From NCBI GenBank assembly GCA_019348475.1, contig JAHWJJ010000080.1, positions 1 to 12,077 on the forward strand: a stretch of DNA of 12,077 bases, in the 5' to 3' direction. Made by a program: the position numbers and the translations under genes. Each line of letters begins with the position of its first letter. The first letter of the stretch is position 1. The DNA is from Gemmatimonadota bacterium (lineage in GTDB: Bacteria > Gemmatimonadota > Gemmatimonadetes > Longimicrobiales > Longimicrobiaceae). The notes beneath the pieces were generated by a model. The model had not been told where the DNA came from. It saw nothing but the letters and a program-made list of their open reading frames with translations, and did no database searches. This document shows, in pieces, positions 6,194-12,077 of this stretch.

Positions 6194-6231
6194 GGGCCCG
6201 GAGCCTCCCCGCTCCGGGCCCTCCTCTTTTT
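6194..6231 (+). terminator. Intrinsic terminator with no obvious upstream gene
   Basis: GGGCCCGGAGC (6194-6204) and GCTCCGGGCCC (6211-6221) form a perfect 11-bp GC-rich stem with a 6-nt loop, followed by TCCTCTTTTT (6222-6231). It is the best textbook rho-independent terminator in the window and works only on the plus strand. No plus-strand gene ends upstream of it before 4837, so it either terminates a non-coding RNA or acts as an attenuator 115 bp ahead of the SIMPL gene. Confidence 0.75.
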
Positions 6232-6346
6232 CCGCCCGCCACGCGCAGCGTCCGGCGCGCAACCTGCGCGCGGGGGGCGGGTACCCTGGTGGCGCGCCGC
6301 CGCCGGGGCGGACCGCAGGCACACCACCGACGGGGAGCTCAGGGGG

Positions 6347-7087
6347 ATGACGATGAAGACGACGATCGCCGCCGCCGCGGCGGCGCTGGCACTGGCCGCC
6401 GAGGCCGCCGCGCAGGATCCGGTGCAAATGCAAAGGCAGTCGCAGCCCTCCATCCGCGTGACGGGCACCGGCGAGGTGCGCGCCGCCCCTGACCAGGCCA
6501 CGGCCGACTTTGCGGTAGAGACCGCCGCGAGCACCGCGCAGGAGGCCGCGGCCGCCAACGCGCATCAGATGGAGCGCGTGATCGCGGCGCTGGTGCGCGC
6601 CGGGGTGCCGCGCGAGCGCATCGAGACGCGCGACTACAACGTGTTTCCCGACTACGACCCGCGGCCCATGGAGGGCGGCCAGCCCCGGGTTCGCGGCTAT
6701 CGGGTGATGAACACCGTCTCCGCCACCACGCACGACGTCACCCGCGTGGGCGCGATCATCGACGCGGCGCTGTCGGCGGGCGCAAACCGCGTGCACGGCG
6801 TACGCTTTTCGCTGCGCGACCCGCAGCGGTTCCGCGCGCAGGCCATCCAGGAGGCCACCCGCCGCGCCCGCGCCGACGCCGAGGCGCTGGCGGCGGCCAT
6901 GGGGCTGCAGCTGGGGATGGTGCGCGAGGCGTCAACGGTGGAGGTGGGGTACGGCGGGCCGGTGATGCTGATGGGGCGCGAAGCCGCCGCGGACATGGTG
7001 CAGGCCGCGCGCACCCCCATCAACCCCGGCGAGCAGACCGTCCGCGCCACGGTGCTGATCGTCTACGCGTTCAGCAACGCGATGTAG
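6347..7087 (+). CDS. SIMPL domain (DUF541) periplasmic protein
   Basis: A 246-residue exported protein. The start is either the ATG at 6347 or the one at 6353: GGGGAG at 6332-6337 serves the first, and AGGGGG (6341-6346) is well spaced for the second. An Ala-rich signal peptide covers about residues 1-22 (cleavage near AAA-QDP). The SIMPL/DUF541 domain then fills the rest: IRVTGTGEVRAAPDQATADFAV near 36-57 is the typical opening, followed by the long ANAHQMERVIAALVRAGV helix, RIETRDYNVFPDY, the GYRVMNTVSATT strand, a VGAIIDAALSAGANRVHGVRF helix-strand unit, and the ARADAEALAAAMG helix. The closing strand is TVRATVLIVYAF. Relatives include E. coli YggE and oligomeric periplasmic proteins; no enzymatic activity is known and an envelope-stress role is suggested for YggE. 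It is monocistronic here. Confidence 0.92.
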   Translation: MTMKTTIAAAAAALALAAEAAAQDPVQMQRQSQPSIRVTGTGEVRAAPDQATADFAVETAASTAQEAAAANAHQMERVIAALVRAGVPRERIETRDYNVFPDYDPRPMEGGQPRVRGYRVMNTVSATTHDVTRVGAIIDAALSAGANRVHGVRFSLRDPQRFRAQAIQEATRRARADAEALAAAMGLQLGMVREASTVEVGYGGPVMLMGREAAADMVQAARTPINPGEQTVRATVLIVYAFSNAM

Positions 7088-7146
7088 GCTCTGCGGCGAG
7101 CGAGAACGGCGGTTGCACGCGGAGAACCGCGGGAGCGACCAGGCCG

Positions 7147-7199
7147 GCTCCGGCGCGAGGGCCGCGATGCTGCACCCGATCGCGGCCCTCCGCCGGAGC
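7147..7199. repeat. 21-bp hairpin with a single-base bulge
   Basis: The left arm (GCTCCGGCG 7147-7155 and GAGGGCCGCGAT 7157-7168) pairs fully with the right arm (ATCGCGGCCCTC 7179-7190 and CGCCGGAGC 7191-7199). Only C7156 is bulged, and the loop is 10 nt. It begins 60 bp after the SIMPL stop. No T-run follows, so it is not a standard intrinsic terminator, though it could stabilise the 3' end of the SIMPL mRNA. Confidence 0.7.
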
Positions 7200-7246
7200 G
7201 AATGAATTCGCCGCTGGAAATTCGCGATGTCCGCCTTCGCGGACGC
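7191..7246. repeat. Dispersed intergenic repeat, copy 2
   Basis: It shares CGCCGGAGCGAATG and TTCGCCGCT with the copy at 4376-4398, here split by AA. It continues into GTCCGC-CTTC-GCGGAC (7229-7244), a perfect 6-bp hairpin that is degenerate in copy 1. Its left end overlaps the right arm of the 21-bp hairpin. Confidence 0.6.
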
Positions 7247-7294
7247 TCCTGCCGCGCGCGGAGCGAGTGCACACCCGCAGTCCCCTCGCAGTTG

Positions 7295-7319
7295 AAGCCC
7301 CGCGCAGTTTGCGGGGCTT
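7295..7319. terminator. Terminator-like 9-bp stem
   Basis: AAGCCCCGC (7295-7303) pairs perfectly with GCGGGGCTT (7311-7319) around a 7-nt loop, followed by TTCC on the plus strand; on the minus strand the following bases are CAACTGC. The T tail is short. It could end transcription from SIMPL, 207 bp downstream of its stop, or be part of the repeat cluster. Confidence 0.45.
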
Positions 7320-7388
7320 TCCGCCCTTGTTGCGGCGGCTTCAGCCGCTCCGGCGCGGTGCCTGCCACGTTTCCTGGGATGGCAGAAA

Positions 7389-7488
7389 CAGAGACACGGA
7401 GGAGATCGGTCCCTCCGTGCCTCTGCTTCCGTTGGGGAGAACCGTTCCCGGCACTCCCTCTCCGCGTCCCTCCGCGCCCTCCGCGTGA
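7389..7488. repeat. CGCGGAG/CACGGAG-type inverted repeat element
   Basis: CAGAGACACGGAGG (7389-7402) pairs with CCTCCGTGCCTCTG (7412-7425) with one mismatch and a 9-nt loop. The right portion (7459-7488) reads CTCCGCGTCC...CCTCCGCGTGAGG, almost the same as the right arm of the element at 3386-3427. It ends 14 bp before the DUF4249 stop, so on the minus strand it would be the first structure in the 3' UTR of that operon. Confidence 0.6.
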
Positions 7489-7501
7489 GGCCTGCCCTTC
7501 C

Positions 7502-8458
7502 TCAGCCGGTGCAGTACGGACGCTCCGGGGACGGCGCGCCGACGACGATGGACGCGTGCAGCGGCACCAGTGAGCCGAACACGCCCACGCCGTCGCCCAC
7601 GATGCTGGAGATGCGCACCGGGCCCGACGGGTTGAACGATCCGCCGCGCACGCCGTTGATGTAGTTGCGGTCCGCCGCGGCCAGCACCAGCCGCGCCGTG
7701 GTGCCGTCCGGCAGGCCGGTCTGCAGCAGCCGCAGCAGGTTCTGGTTGAAGCGAAAGCGGTCGAACACCCCGAACTGGCCCGGCAGCACCAGCGACGTGT
7801 CTGCCGATGAGACGGCGACGCCCACCAGCTCCAGCGGGTCCGGCGCGTTGAAGCTGTCCGGCAGCACCTGCCGCAGCCCCTCGATGCGCAGCGGCGCCAC
7901 GTAGCCCCACGCGCCGGCGGACTGCGTCCAGGTGAGCGCCAGCGGCGTGGCCGGAGGGAGCGTGCACTCGGCCGGCGCCGCCTCCTTTACGCGCGACACC
8001 GGCACGTTGCGCAGGGTGAACGCGCCCGGCACCACGGTGCGCCCGCGCGCCTCGTCGCCGCGCGTGGTGCGCACGCTGAGGTCGTACGTGGCGCCCGGGT
8101 TCACCCAGTGCCCCTCCCCGGCGCGCGACACGTAGCAGGTGCCGCGGATGTCCACCGGCTCGTCCGCGTCGGCGTACGCCGGATCCATCTTGTAGCACGG
8201 AAACGCGGTCTGCTCGAAGACCATGCGCACCCCGTCCCCGCGCGTCACCACCACCTCGGCGTCCGGCACCCCCTCCGCCACGCCCGACTGCACGCCGCGG
8301 TGCAGCAGGATGAACTGCCTGCTCGCATCCGTCCGCAGCACCCCCTCCACCACCAGCCGGTCCTCCCCCGGCGCCACCGCCACGTCCGCGATGGTGCAGG
8401 CGGAGAGGAGCAGCACCGCGGCCGCCGCCGCCGTGGTGATCCGCATCATCCCGCGCAT
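7502..8458 (-). CDS. DUF4249 family lipoprotein
   Basis: A 318-residue lipoprotein. The signal has a hydrophobic run (7-18) and a clean lipobox LLSAC with Cys21. After it comes EDRLVVEGVLRTDASRQFILLHR, the typical DUF4249 opening (the protein is a beta-rich, transthyretin-like module with a 'bind and export' appearance), then VPDAEVVVTRGDG, a long central segment with paired cysteines in FPCYK and GTCYV, and a C-terminal segment ending VVGAPSPERPYC. The start at 8458 overlaps the receptor stop by one base (TGATG); ATGs at 8449 and 8446 are possible alternatives. DUF4249 genes commonly follow a TonB-dependent receptor and are thought to be surface or periplasmic partners of it. The ligand is unknown. 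Translation is probably coupled to the receptor, with GGAGG inside the receptor's last codons. Confidence 0.85.
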   Translation of the reverse strand: MRGMMRITTAAAAAVLLLSACTIADVAVAPGEDRLVVEGVLRTDASRQFILLHRGVQSGVAEGVPDAEVVVTRGDGVRMVFEQTAFPCYKMDPAYADADEPVDIRGTCYVSRAGEGHWVNPGATYDLSVRTTRGDEARGRTVVPGAFTLRNVPVSRVKEAAPAECTLPPATPLALTWTQSAGAWGYVAPLRIEGLRQVLPDSFNAPDPLELVGVAVSSADTSLVLPGQFGVFDRFRFNQNLLRLLQTGLPDGTTARLVLAAADRNYINGVRGGSFNPSGPVRISSIVGDGVGVFGSLVPLHASIVVGAPSPERPYCTG

Positions 8459-10980
8459 CAGAAGCTCGCCTCCACGCCGATGCTGGGCAGAAGCGGGAAC
8501 ATGCTGATGCCGCTGCGCGTGGGCGGGGCCTTGTCGTAGTTGAAGAAGTAGAACAGCACGTTGCGCTGGTTGTAGGCGTTCAGCACCTGCACGTAGGGCG
8601 TGATGGAGCCCCAGCGGCGCACGTAGGGCCGGCGGACAGTCAGGTCCAGGCGGTGGTACGCGGGATAGCGCTGCCGGTTGCGCTCGCCCGGGACCACGTA
8701 GTACGGCACGTCGGGGTCGCCGGCGTGCGGGCGGGGCAGCCGGTATCCGCCCTCCGCCACGTTCGTCTCGAACCCCACCACCTGCGCCACCGGCCGCGTG
8801 TACGGCGTCCCCGTGCCGTAGTTCCACCGCACCCCCGCCTCCAGCGCCCGCGGCAGCTGGTACTGCAGCACCACGTCCACGTCCACCCGCCGGTCGAACA
8901 CGGGCGGAAAGGTCACCGTCTGCGGCACGCCCTCGATTCCCTGTGCCAGCGGATCGGGAAAGGTGCGCTCGGCGCGCAGCAGGCTGATGGTGGTCCACCC
9001 CGTCAGCCGGCCGGCGCTGCGGCGCACCAGCAGGTCCACGCCGTACGAGTGGCCGTCGCCGCGCAGCAGGTCGTCGGACGCCAGGTTGGGATCGTCCGCC
9101 GCGTTCAAGTCCGTCACGCCGCGGTAGGTGCGGTAGTACGCCTCGGTGGATGCGTACCACGCCTCGCCCCAGTACTTCTCCACCCCCACCTGCACCTGGT
9201 CGCTGACCACCGGGGGCACGTTGCGGTCGGCGAGCACCCAGCGGTCGTTGCTCACCGGGAGCGCCTCGTCGCGCACGGAGTGCAGAAACTGCACGTAGCG
9301 GCCGGCCGCCACCTTGACCGCCGCGTCGCGCCGCCGGCCCAGGAAGCGCTTGACGGCCAGCCGCGGCGACAGCAGCACGCAGGTGCGGTCCGCCGGCCCC
9401 TCCGCGTCCACCACGCCCTCGTCCCCGCCGGACGCGCAGGCGCCCGCGCTGCTGCGGGCCACGTCCATCCGCACCCCCGGCTCCACGATCCACGCGGGCG
9501 ACGGCTGCCACCGCGCCTGCCCGTACGCCGCGCCGAAGAGCGCGGCGCGCCCGTTGGCGAAGAACGTGGTTCCGCCCGCGTCGGCGCGGTTCTCGTACTC
9601 CATCCGCGTCACCTCGCCGCCGGCCTGCGCGGTGAGGGCGGCGCTCACCTGCCGCGTAAAGTCCTGCCGCAGCGCCGCCTCGCTTACGCTGCTGGCGAAG
9701 CGCGTATCGGCGAAGTCGGGAAAGGTCAGCGCCTCGGCGTAGCGCGAAAAGCCCACGCGCGTCTCCGACACCCAGCGCGAACCCAGCGGCTGCGTCCAGC
9801 GCAGGCCGGCCACGTCGTTCCCCCAGTTCCACCGCACGCGCAGGATGCTTCCCTCGTCGTCGTCGCCCGGCGGGTCGAAGTCGGACAGGTCCAGCACGTC
9901 TTCGCCCAGGTACCCCACCACCTGCAGCCGGCCGCCGCCGCCCGTCTCCAGCGTGGCGCCGGCCTGCAGATCCGTCAGGTGATACGGAAAGTCCGTCACG
10001 GGCCGCAGCAGCGCGTCGAAGTACGAGCGCCGCGCGGACAGGTATGCGCTCCCCCGCTGCCCCCCGAGTCCGCGGACCACCGGCCCGGGGAGCGCAGAGC
10101 GGAGCGCGATGCGGCTGGCGAGCACCGACACCCCCAGGTCCGCGCCGAAGCGCCCGTCACCGGCGTCGCTTTCCACGGTGAGCACCGACGAGACGCGGCC
10201 GCCGTACTCCGCGCCGAACCCGCCCGACAGCAGCTCCGCCCGGGCGATGACGTCGGAGTTGAAGACGCTGAACAGCCCGCCCAGGTGAAAGGGGTTGAAG
10301 ATGGTGAAGCCGTCCAGCAGGATCAGGTTCTGGTCCGACGATCCCCCCCGCACGTTGAAGGCGCTGGAGAAGTCGGAGGTGGAGACGACCCCTGGGAGCA
10401 CCTCCACCGCCCGCAGCACGTCCGCCTCGCCCAGCCCGGGGAGCATCTTGATCTCGCCGCCGGTGATGACGCGCGTGGTGACGCCGGCCTCCGTCTCGAA
10501 GCGGGTGCGCTCGCGGTCGGCGTCGCGGCGGCTGCGCACCTCCACCGGGTCCAGCACCAGCGCCTCGTCCGCCAGGCGCAGGTCCACCCGCTGCTCGCCC
10601 GGCCGCACCGCTACCTGCGCGACCGCCGGCGCAAAGCCCAGCCGGGTGGCGCGCACCGTCCACGCGCCGGGCACCAGCCCCGCCAGCCGGTAGGCGCCGT
10701 CCGGGCCGGAGGTGGCGCGGCGGGGGCGGCCGGCGCCCTGCGCGGTCGCGGTGACCGCGGCACCTTCCACCGGGTCTCCCGCCGGGTTCAGCACGCGCCC
10801 GGAAACCGTCCCGGTCTCCTGCGCATGCGCGCGCACGGGCACCAGCGCGCCCGCCAGCGCGGCGCACGCCAGGGCGAGCCCGGCGGCGGCGCGCCGGGAG
10901 ACGAGGGCAAAGTCCAGAATACGCAACGGAGGTGGATCCCTTCGGTTCGTGAGATCGGCGCGGCGCGCGGAGCGGCGCAT
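8458..10980 (-). CDS. TonB-dependent outer-membrane receptor with carboxypeptidase-like N-domain
   Basis: An 840-residue protein if it starts at the ATG at 10980. That gives an unusually long basic n-region and no visible ribosome binding site; a TTG at 10926 would give 822 residues and a more normal signal peptide. The hydrophobic core is at 31-48 and cleavage is likely after AHA (53). Residues about 55-145 are a carboxypeptidase-regulatory-like beta sandwich (TVSGRVLNPAGDPVEGA). About 160-275 is the plug (VITGGEIKMLPGLGE, AVEVLPGV, SAFNVRGGSSDQNLILLDG, FGAEYGGRVSSVLTVE). The remainder is a 22-strand barrel type, rich in alternating aromatic strands and ending in the expected terminal Phe (GVEASF). 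It imports a ligand across the outer membrane using TonB energy; the substrate cannot be told. It overlaps the DUF4249 gene by one base. No anti-sigma or FecR-like gene is present here. Confidence 0.93.
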   Translation of the reverse strand: MRRSARRADLTNRRDPPPLRILDFALVSRRAAAGLALACAALAGALVPVRAHAQETGTVSGRVLNPAGDPVEGAAVTATAQGAGRPRRATSGPDGAYRLAGLVPGAWTVRATRLGFAPAVAQVAVRPGEQRVDLRLADEALVLDPVEVRSRRDADRERTRFETEAGVTTRVITGGEIKMLPGLGEADVLRAVEVLPGVVSTSDFSSAFNVRGGSSDQNLILLDGFTIFNPFHLGGLFSVFNSDVIARAELLSGGFGAEYGGRVSSVLTVESDAGDGRFGADLGVSVLASRIALRSALPGPVVRGLGGQRGSAYLSARRSYFDALLRPVTDFPYHLTDLQAGATLETGGGGRLQVVGYLGEDVLDLSDFDPPGDDDEGSILRVRWNWGNDVAGLRWTQPLGSRWVSETRVGFSRYAEALTFPDFADTRFASSVSEAALRQDFTRQVSAALTAQAGGEVTRMEYENRADAGGTTFFANGRAALFGAAYGQARWQPSPAWIVEPGVRMDVARSSAGACASGGDEGVVDAEGPADRTCVLLSPRLAVKRFLGRRRDAAVKVAAGRYVQFLHSVRDEALPVSNDRWVLADRNVPPVVSDQVQVGVEKYWGEAWYASTEAYYRTYRGVTDLNAADDPNLASDDLLRGDGHSYGVDLLVRRSAGRLTGWTTISLLRAERTFPDPLAQGIEGVPQTVTFPPVFDRRVDVDVVLQYQLPRALEAGVRWNYGTGTPYTRPVAQVVGFETNVAEGGYRLPRPHAGDPDVPYYVVPGERNRQRYPAYHRLDLTVRRPYVRRWGSITPYVQVLNAYNQRNVLFYFFNYDKAPPTRSGISMFPLLPSIGVEASF

Positions 10981-11216
10981 GCAGGGCAAGAGACCGGCCG
11001 CCCGGTGCACGGCAGCGCGGGAATACCTCCCCGCGCGGTGAAAGGTCCGCCCGCCGCGGCACACTTGCGGCGGACGGGGCCGCCGCCAGAAGTTGCACGT
11101 CGTCCGGAGAACGCGCGGGAGCGGGCGGTGCGCACGGCAAGCCCGGCGTGTTCCCCACGTCCCGCAATCCGGACGGGGGCGGCACAGAGGCTGCCCCAAT
11201 CCACATCCCTGGAGCG
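10981..11216. other. 236-bp divergent gap
   Basis: It lies between the receptor gene (minus) and the small gene before pyrE (plus) and should contain both promoters. I found no convincing -35/-10 pair and no coding frame. A frame open on the minus strand through this gap (to 11601) continues the receptor frame, but its content is low-complexity Arg/Pro/Ser and it would run antisense through the downstream gene. Confidence 0.45.
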
Positions 11217-11552
11217 ATGGTCGGGTTTCCGATGGAGAACAAGCCGCGCCGGCTGGTGAGCATCCGCCGCTACGTTCCGGACGACCGCATTCCCGAGTAC
11301 GCCGAGCTGTGGGCGGCGCTGCACCACGCGGCGTCGACGCGCGGCGCGCACGCGTGGGCGTTCGCGTCGGCGGACCACCGTGACACGTACCTGGAGTTCC
11401 TGGAGTTCGGCGCGGACTCCGACGTGCGCAGCGACGAGCAGGTGGTGGCGGCGATCCAGGCGCTGCACGAAAAGTTCGGCGAGCCGTATCCCACGCCGCG
11501 GACGCTGGAGGAGTGGGTGGCGCTCCCCACGCCGCCGCCGCTGGAGCCATGA
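11217..11552 (+). CDS. Small conserved-looking protein, translationally coupled to pyrE
   Basis: A 111-residue cytosolic protein if it starts at 11217; the ATG at 11232 (106 residues, MENKPRRLVSIRRYV) is equally likely, because GGAG at 11211-11214 is too close to the first and too far from the second. I do not recognise the family. Its N-terminal strand, the AELWAALHHAASTRGAHAWAF helix-strand, HRDTYLEFLEF and the VAAIQALHEKFG helix look like an alpha/beta ferredoxin-like or dimeric-barrel fold of about 70 residues, followed by a Pro-rich tail. There is no signal peptide. Its TGA overlaps the pyrE ATG (ATGA at 11549-11552), a close coupling that suggests coexpression with pyrimidine synthesis. 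No catalytic motif is visible. Confidence 0.7.
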   Translation: MVGFPMENKPRRLVSIRRYVPDDRIPEYAELWAALHHAASTRGAHAWAFASADHRDTYLEFLEFGADSDVRSDEQVVAAIQALHEKFGEPYPTPRTLEEWVALPTPPPLEP

Positions 11553-12077
11553 GCGACCGCGACCGCCTGCGCGCGCTGCTGCTGGAGCGCTCATTCCGCA
11601 CCGGCGACTTCGTCCTGGCCTCCGGCGCGCGCAGCCCGTATTACATCGACTGCCGCACCACCACCACGCACGCGGAAGGGCAGGCGCTGGTGGGCCGCCT
11701 GGGGCTGGAGCTGCTCCGCGCCGCCGGGGTGCAGCCCGACGCCGTGGGCGGGCTTACCATGGGCGCGGACCCGGTAGCGTACGCCATCGCCCACGCGTCG
11801 TGGCTGGCGGGCGCGCCGGTGCACGCGTTCTCTGTGCGCAAGCAGCCCAAGGACCACGGCACCGGCAAACGCGTGGAGGGGTGCTTCGCGTCCGGATCGC
11901 GCGTGGTGGTGGTGGAGGACGTGATCACCAGCGGCGCCAGCGCGCTGCAGGCCTGCGACGCCGTGGAGGCGGAGGGCGGCACGGTTCTCGGGGTGATGGC
12001 GCTGGTGGACCGCGAGAGCGGCGGCCGCGAGGCGATCGAGGCACGCGGATACGCCGTACACACGCTCTTCCCCGTGC
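11549..12077 (+). CDS. pyrE: Orotate phosphoribosyltransferase (3' truncated by window edge)
   Basis: The frame runs open to the right edge: 176 complete codons, so about 10-20 residues are missing compared with a typical 190-200 residue PyrE. PyrE transfers the phosphoribosyl group of PRPP to orotate, giving OMP, the fifth step of pyrimidine synthesis. Signatures: an N-terminal LASGARSPYYIDCRT (residues 24-38) for orotate binding, GGLTMGADPVAYA (67-79), the basic loop FSVRKQPKDHGTGKRVEG (94-111), the PRPP-binding VVVVEDVITSGASAL (119-133) and ALVDRESGG (149-157). The ATG is embedded in the stop of the preceding small gene, with GGAG six bases ahead of it (CTGGAGCC). It is a cytosolic dimer in the known family. 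Confidence 0.95.
   Translation, partial: MSDRDRLRALLLERSFRTGDFVLASGARSPYYIDCRTTTTHAEGQALVGRLGLELLRAAGVQPDAVGGLTMGADPVAYAIAHASWLAGAPVHAFSVRKQPKDHGTGKRVEGCFASGSRVVVVEDVITSGASALQACDAVEAEGGTVLGVMALVDRESGGREAIEARGYAVHTLFPV

Larger units (their letters stand above)
5649..6346. other. 698-bp gene-free region with hairpins and an AT-richer core
   Basis: It lies between the divergent queE and SIMPL genes. None of the open frames here look like protein: compositions are Arg/Pro/Ser-rich and lack family motifs. About 5835-6005 is clearly lower in GC than its surroundings and contains a perfect 8-bp hairpin (5904-5924). CTGACCC (6072-6078) pairs perfectly with GGGTCAG (6083-6089). A strong plus-strand terminator is at 6194-6231. 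I found no preQ1, TPP, SAM, cobalamin or c-di-GMP riboswitch signature and no tRNA, 6S, RNase P or tmRNA motif. Confidence 0.6.
7088..7501. other. 414-bp convergent gap filled with hairpins and repeats
   Basis: It lies between the 3' ends of the SIMPL gene (plus) and the DUF4249 gene (minus). I see no coding frame. From left to right it holds a 21-bp stem (7147-7199), a dispersed repeat with a 6-bp hairpin (7191-7246), a 9-bp terminator-like stem (7295-7319), a small GCGGC/GCCGC hairpin (7335-7348) and a CGCGGAG-type element (7389-7488). The density of structure is far above that of the other gaps and suggests a landing site for REP-like sequences. Confidence 0.65.

Noticed and set aside
5980..6796. 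Minus-strand open frames over the SIMPL gene and the terminator
   Set aside because: Ala/Arg/Gly-rich shadows of the SIMPL coding strand; they would run through the terminator hairpin and have no family features.
8653..11259. A long plus-strand open frame antisense to the TonB receptor
   Set aside because: Composition is His/Arg/Val/Pro-biased with no motif, and the opposite strand has an unmistakable receptor.
10981..11601. Extension of the receptor to a 1047-residue protein
   Set aside because: The extra sequence has no signal peptide or domain, is Arg/Pro/Ser low-complexity and is antisense to the small gene before pyrE.

Overview
This is a GC-rich (about 70%) bacterial chromosomal window with dense, codon-biased genes on both strands. 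The gene families point to Gemmatimonadota, most likely a Longimicrobium-like member. The pointers are a TonB-dependent receptor paired with a DUF4249 lipoprotein, a very small secreted Cys-rich peptide, an HTH protein of a type I associate with that lineage, and many intergenic hairpin repeats. The taxonomic call is an inference from recalled family distributions, not from a marker gene.

Layout, left to right. Positions 2-700 (+) hold the 3' part of a membrane-anchored DUF1499 protein. On the minus strand follow an HTH protein (872-1369), a glutathionylspermidine-synthase-like ATP-grasp protein (1526-2698), and a short YgiB/DUF1190-like lipoprotein (2702-3016). The last two are separated by 3 nt and recreate the ygiB-ygiC (yjfM-yjfC) arrangement of enterobacteria. 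A plus-strand classical SDR oxidoreductase (3520-4353) is followed by a 65-residue secreted peptide gene (4640-4837). Its six cysteines match the CSalpha-beta (defensin/scorpion-toxin-like) spacing and include a gamma-core. Converging on it is queE (5001-5648, minus), for 7-deazaguanine/queuosine synthesis, which has an unusual CX6CX2C radical-SAM cysteine spacing. A gene-free stretch (5649-6346) has an AT-richer zone, several hairpins and a strong plus-strand intrinsic terminator with no obvious gene before it. Then come a SIMPL/DUF541 periplasmic protein (6347-7087, +), a hairpin- and repeat-rich convergent gap (7088-7501), and a minus-strand pair of a TonB-dependent receptor (10980-8458) and a DUF4249 lipoprotein (8458-7502), which overlap by one base. 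The right end carries a small unrecognised protein (11217-11552, +) whose stop overlaps the start of pyrE (11549 to window end, 3'-truncated).

The clearest cooperating sets are three. The lipoprotein and ATP-grasp pair is probably one transcript. The outer-membrane receptor and its DUF4249 surface/periplasmic lipoprotein are translationally coupled. The small unknown gene is translationally coupled to pyrimidine biosynthesis. The other genes look like independent units.

The most interesting item is the defensin-like peptide with its own strong ribosome binding site and a 5' leader hairpin. Next are the orphan terminator/leader region, the QueE cysteine spacing, and two families of dispersed intergenic inverted repeats. 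I saw no IS element, phage gene, CRISPR array, tRNA or rRNA.
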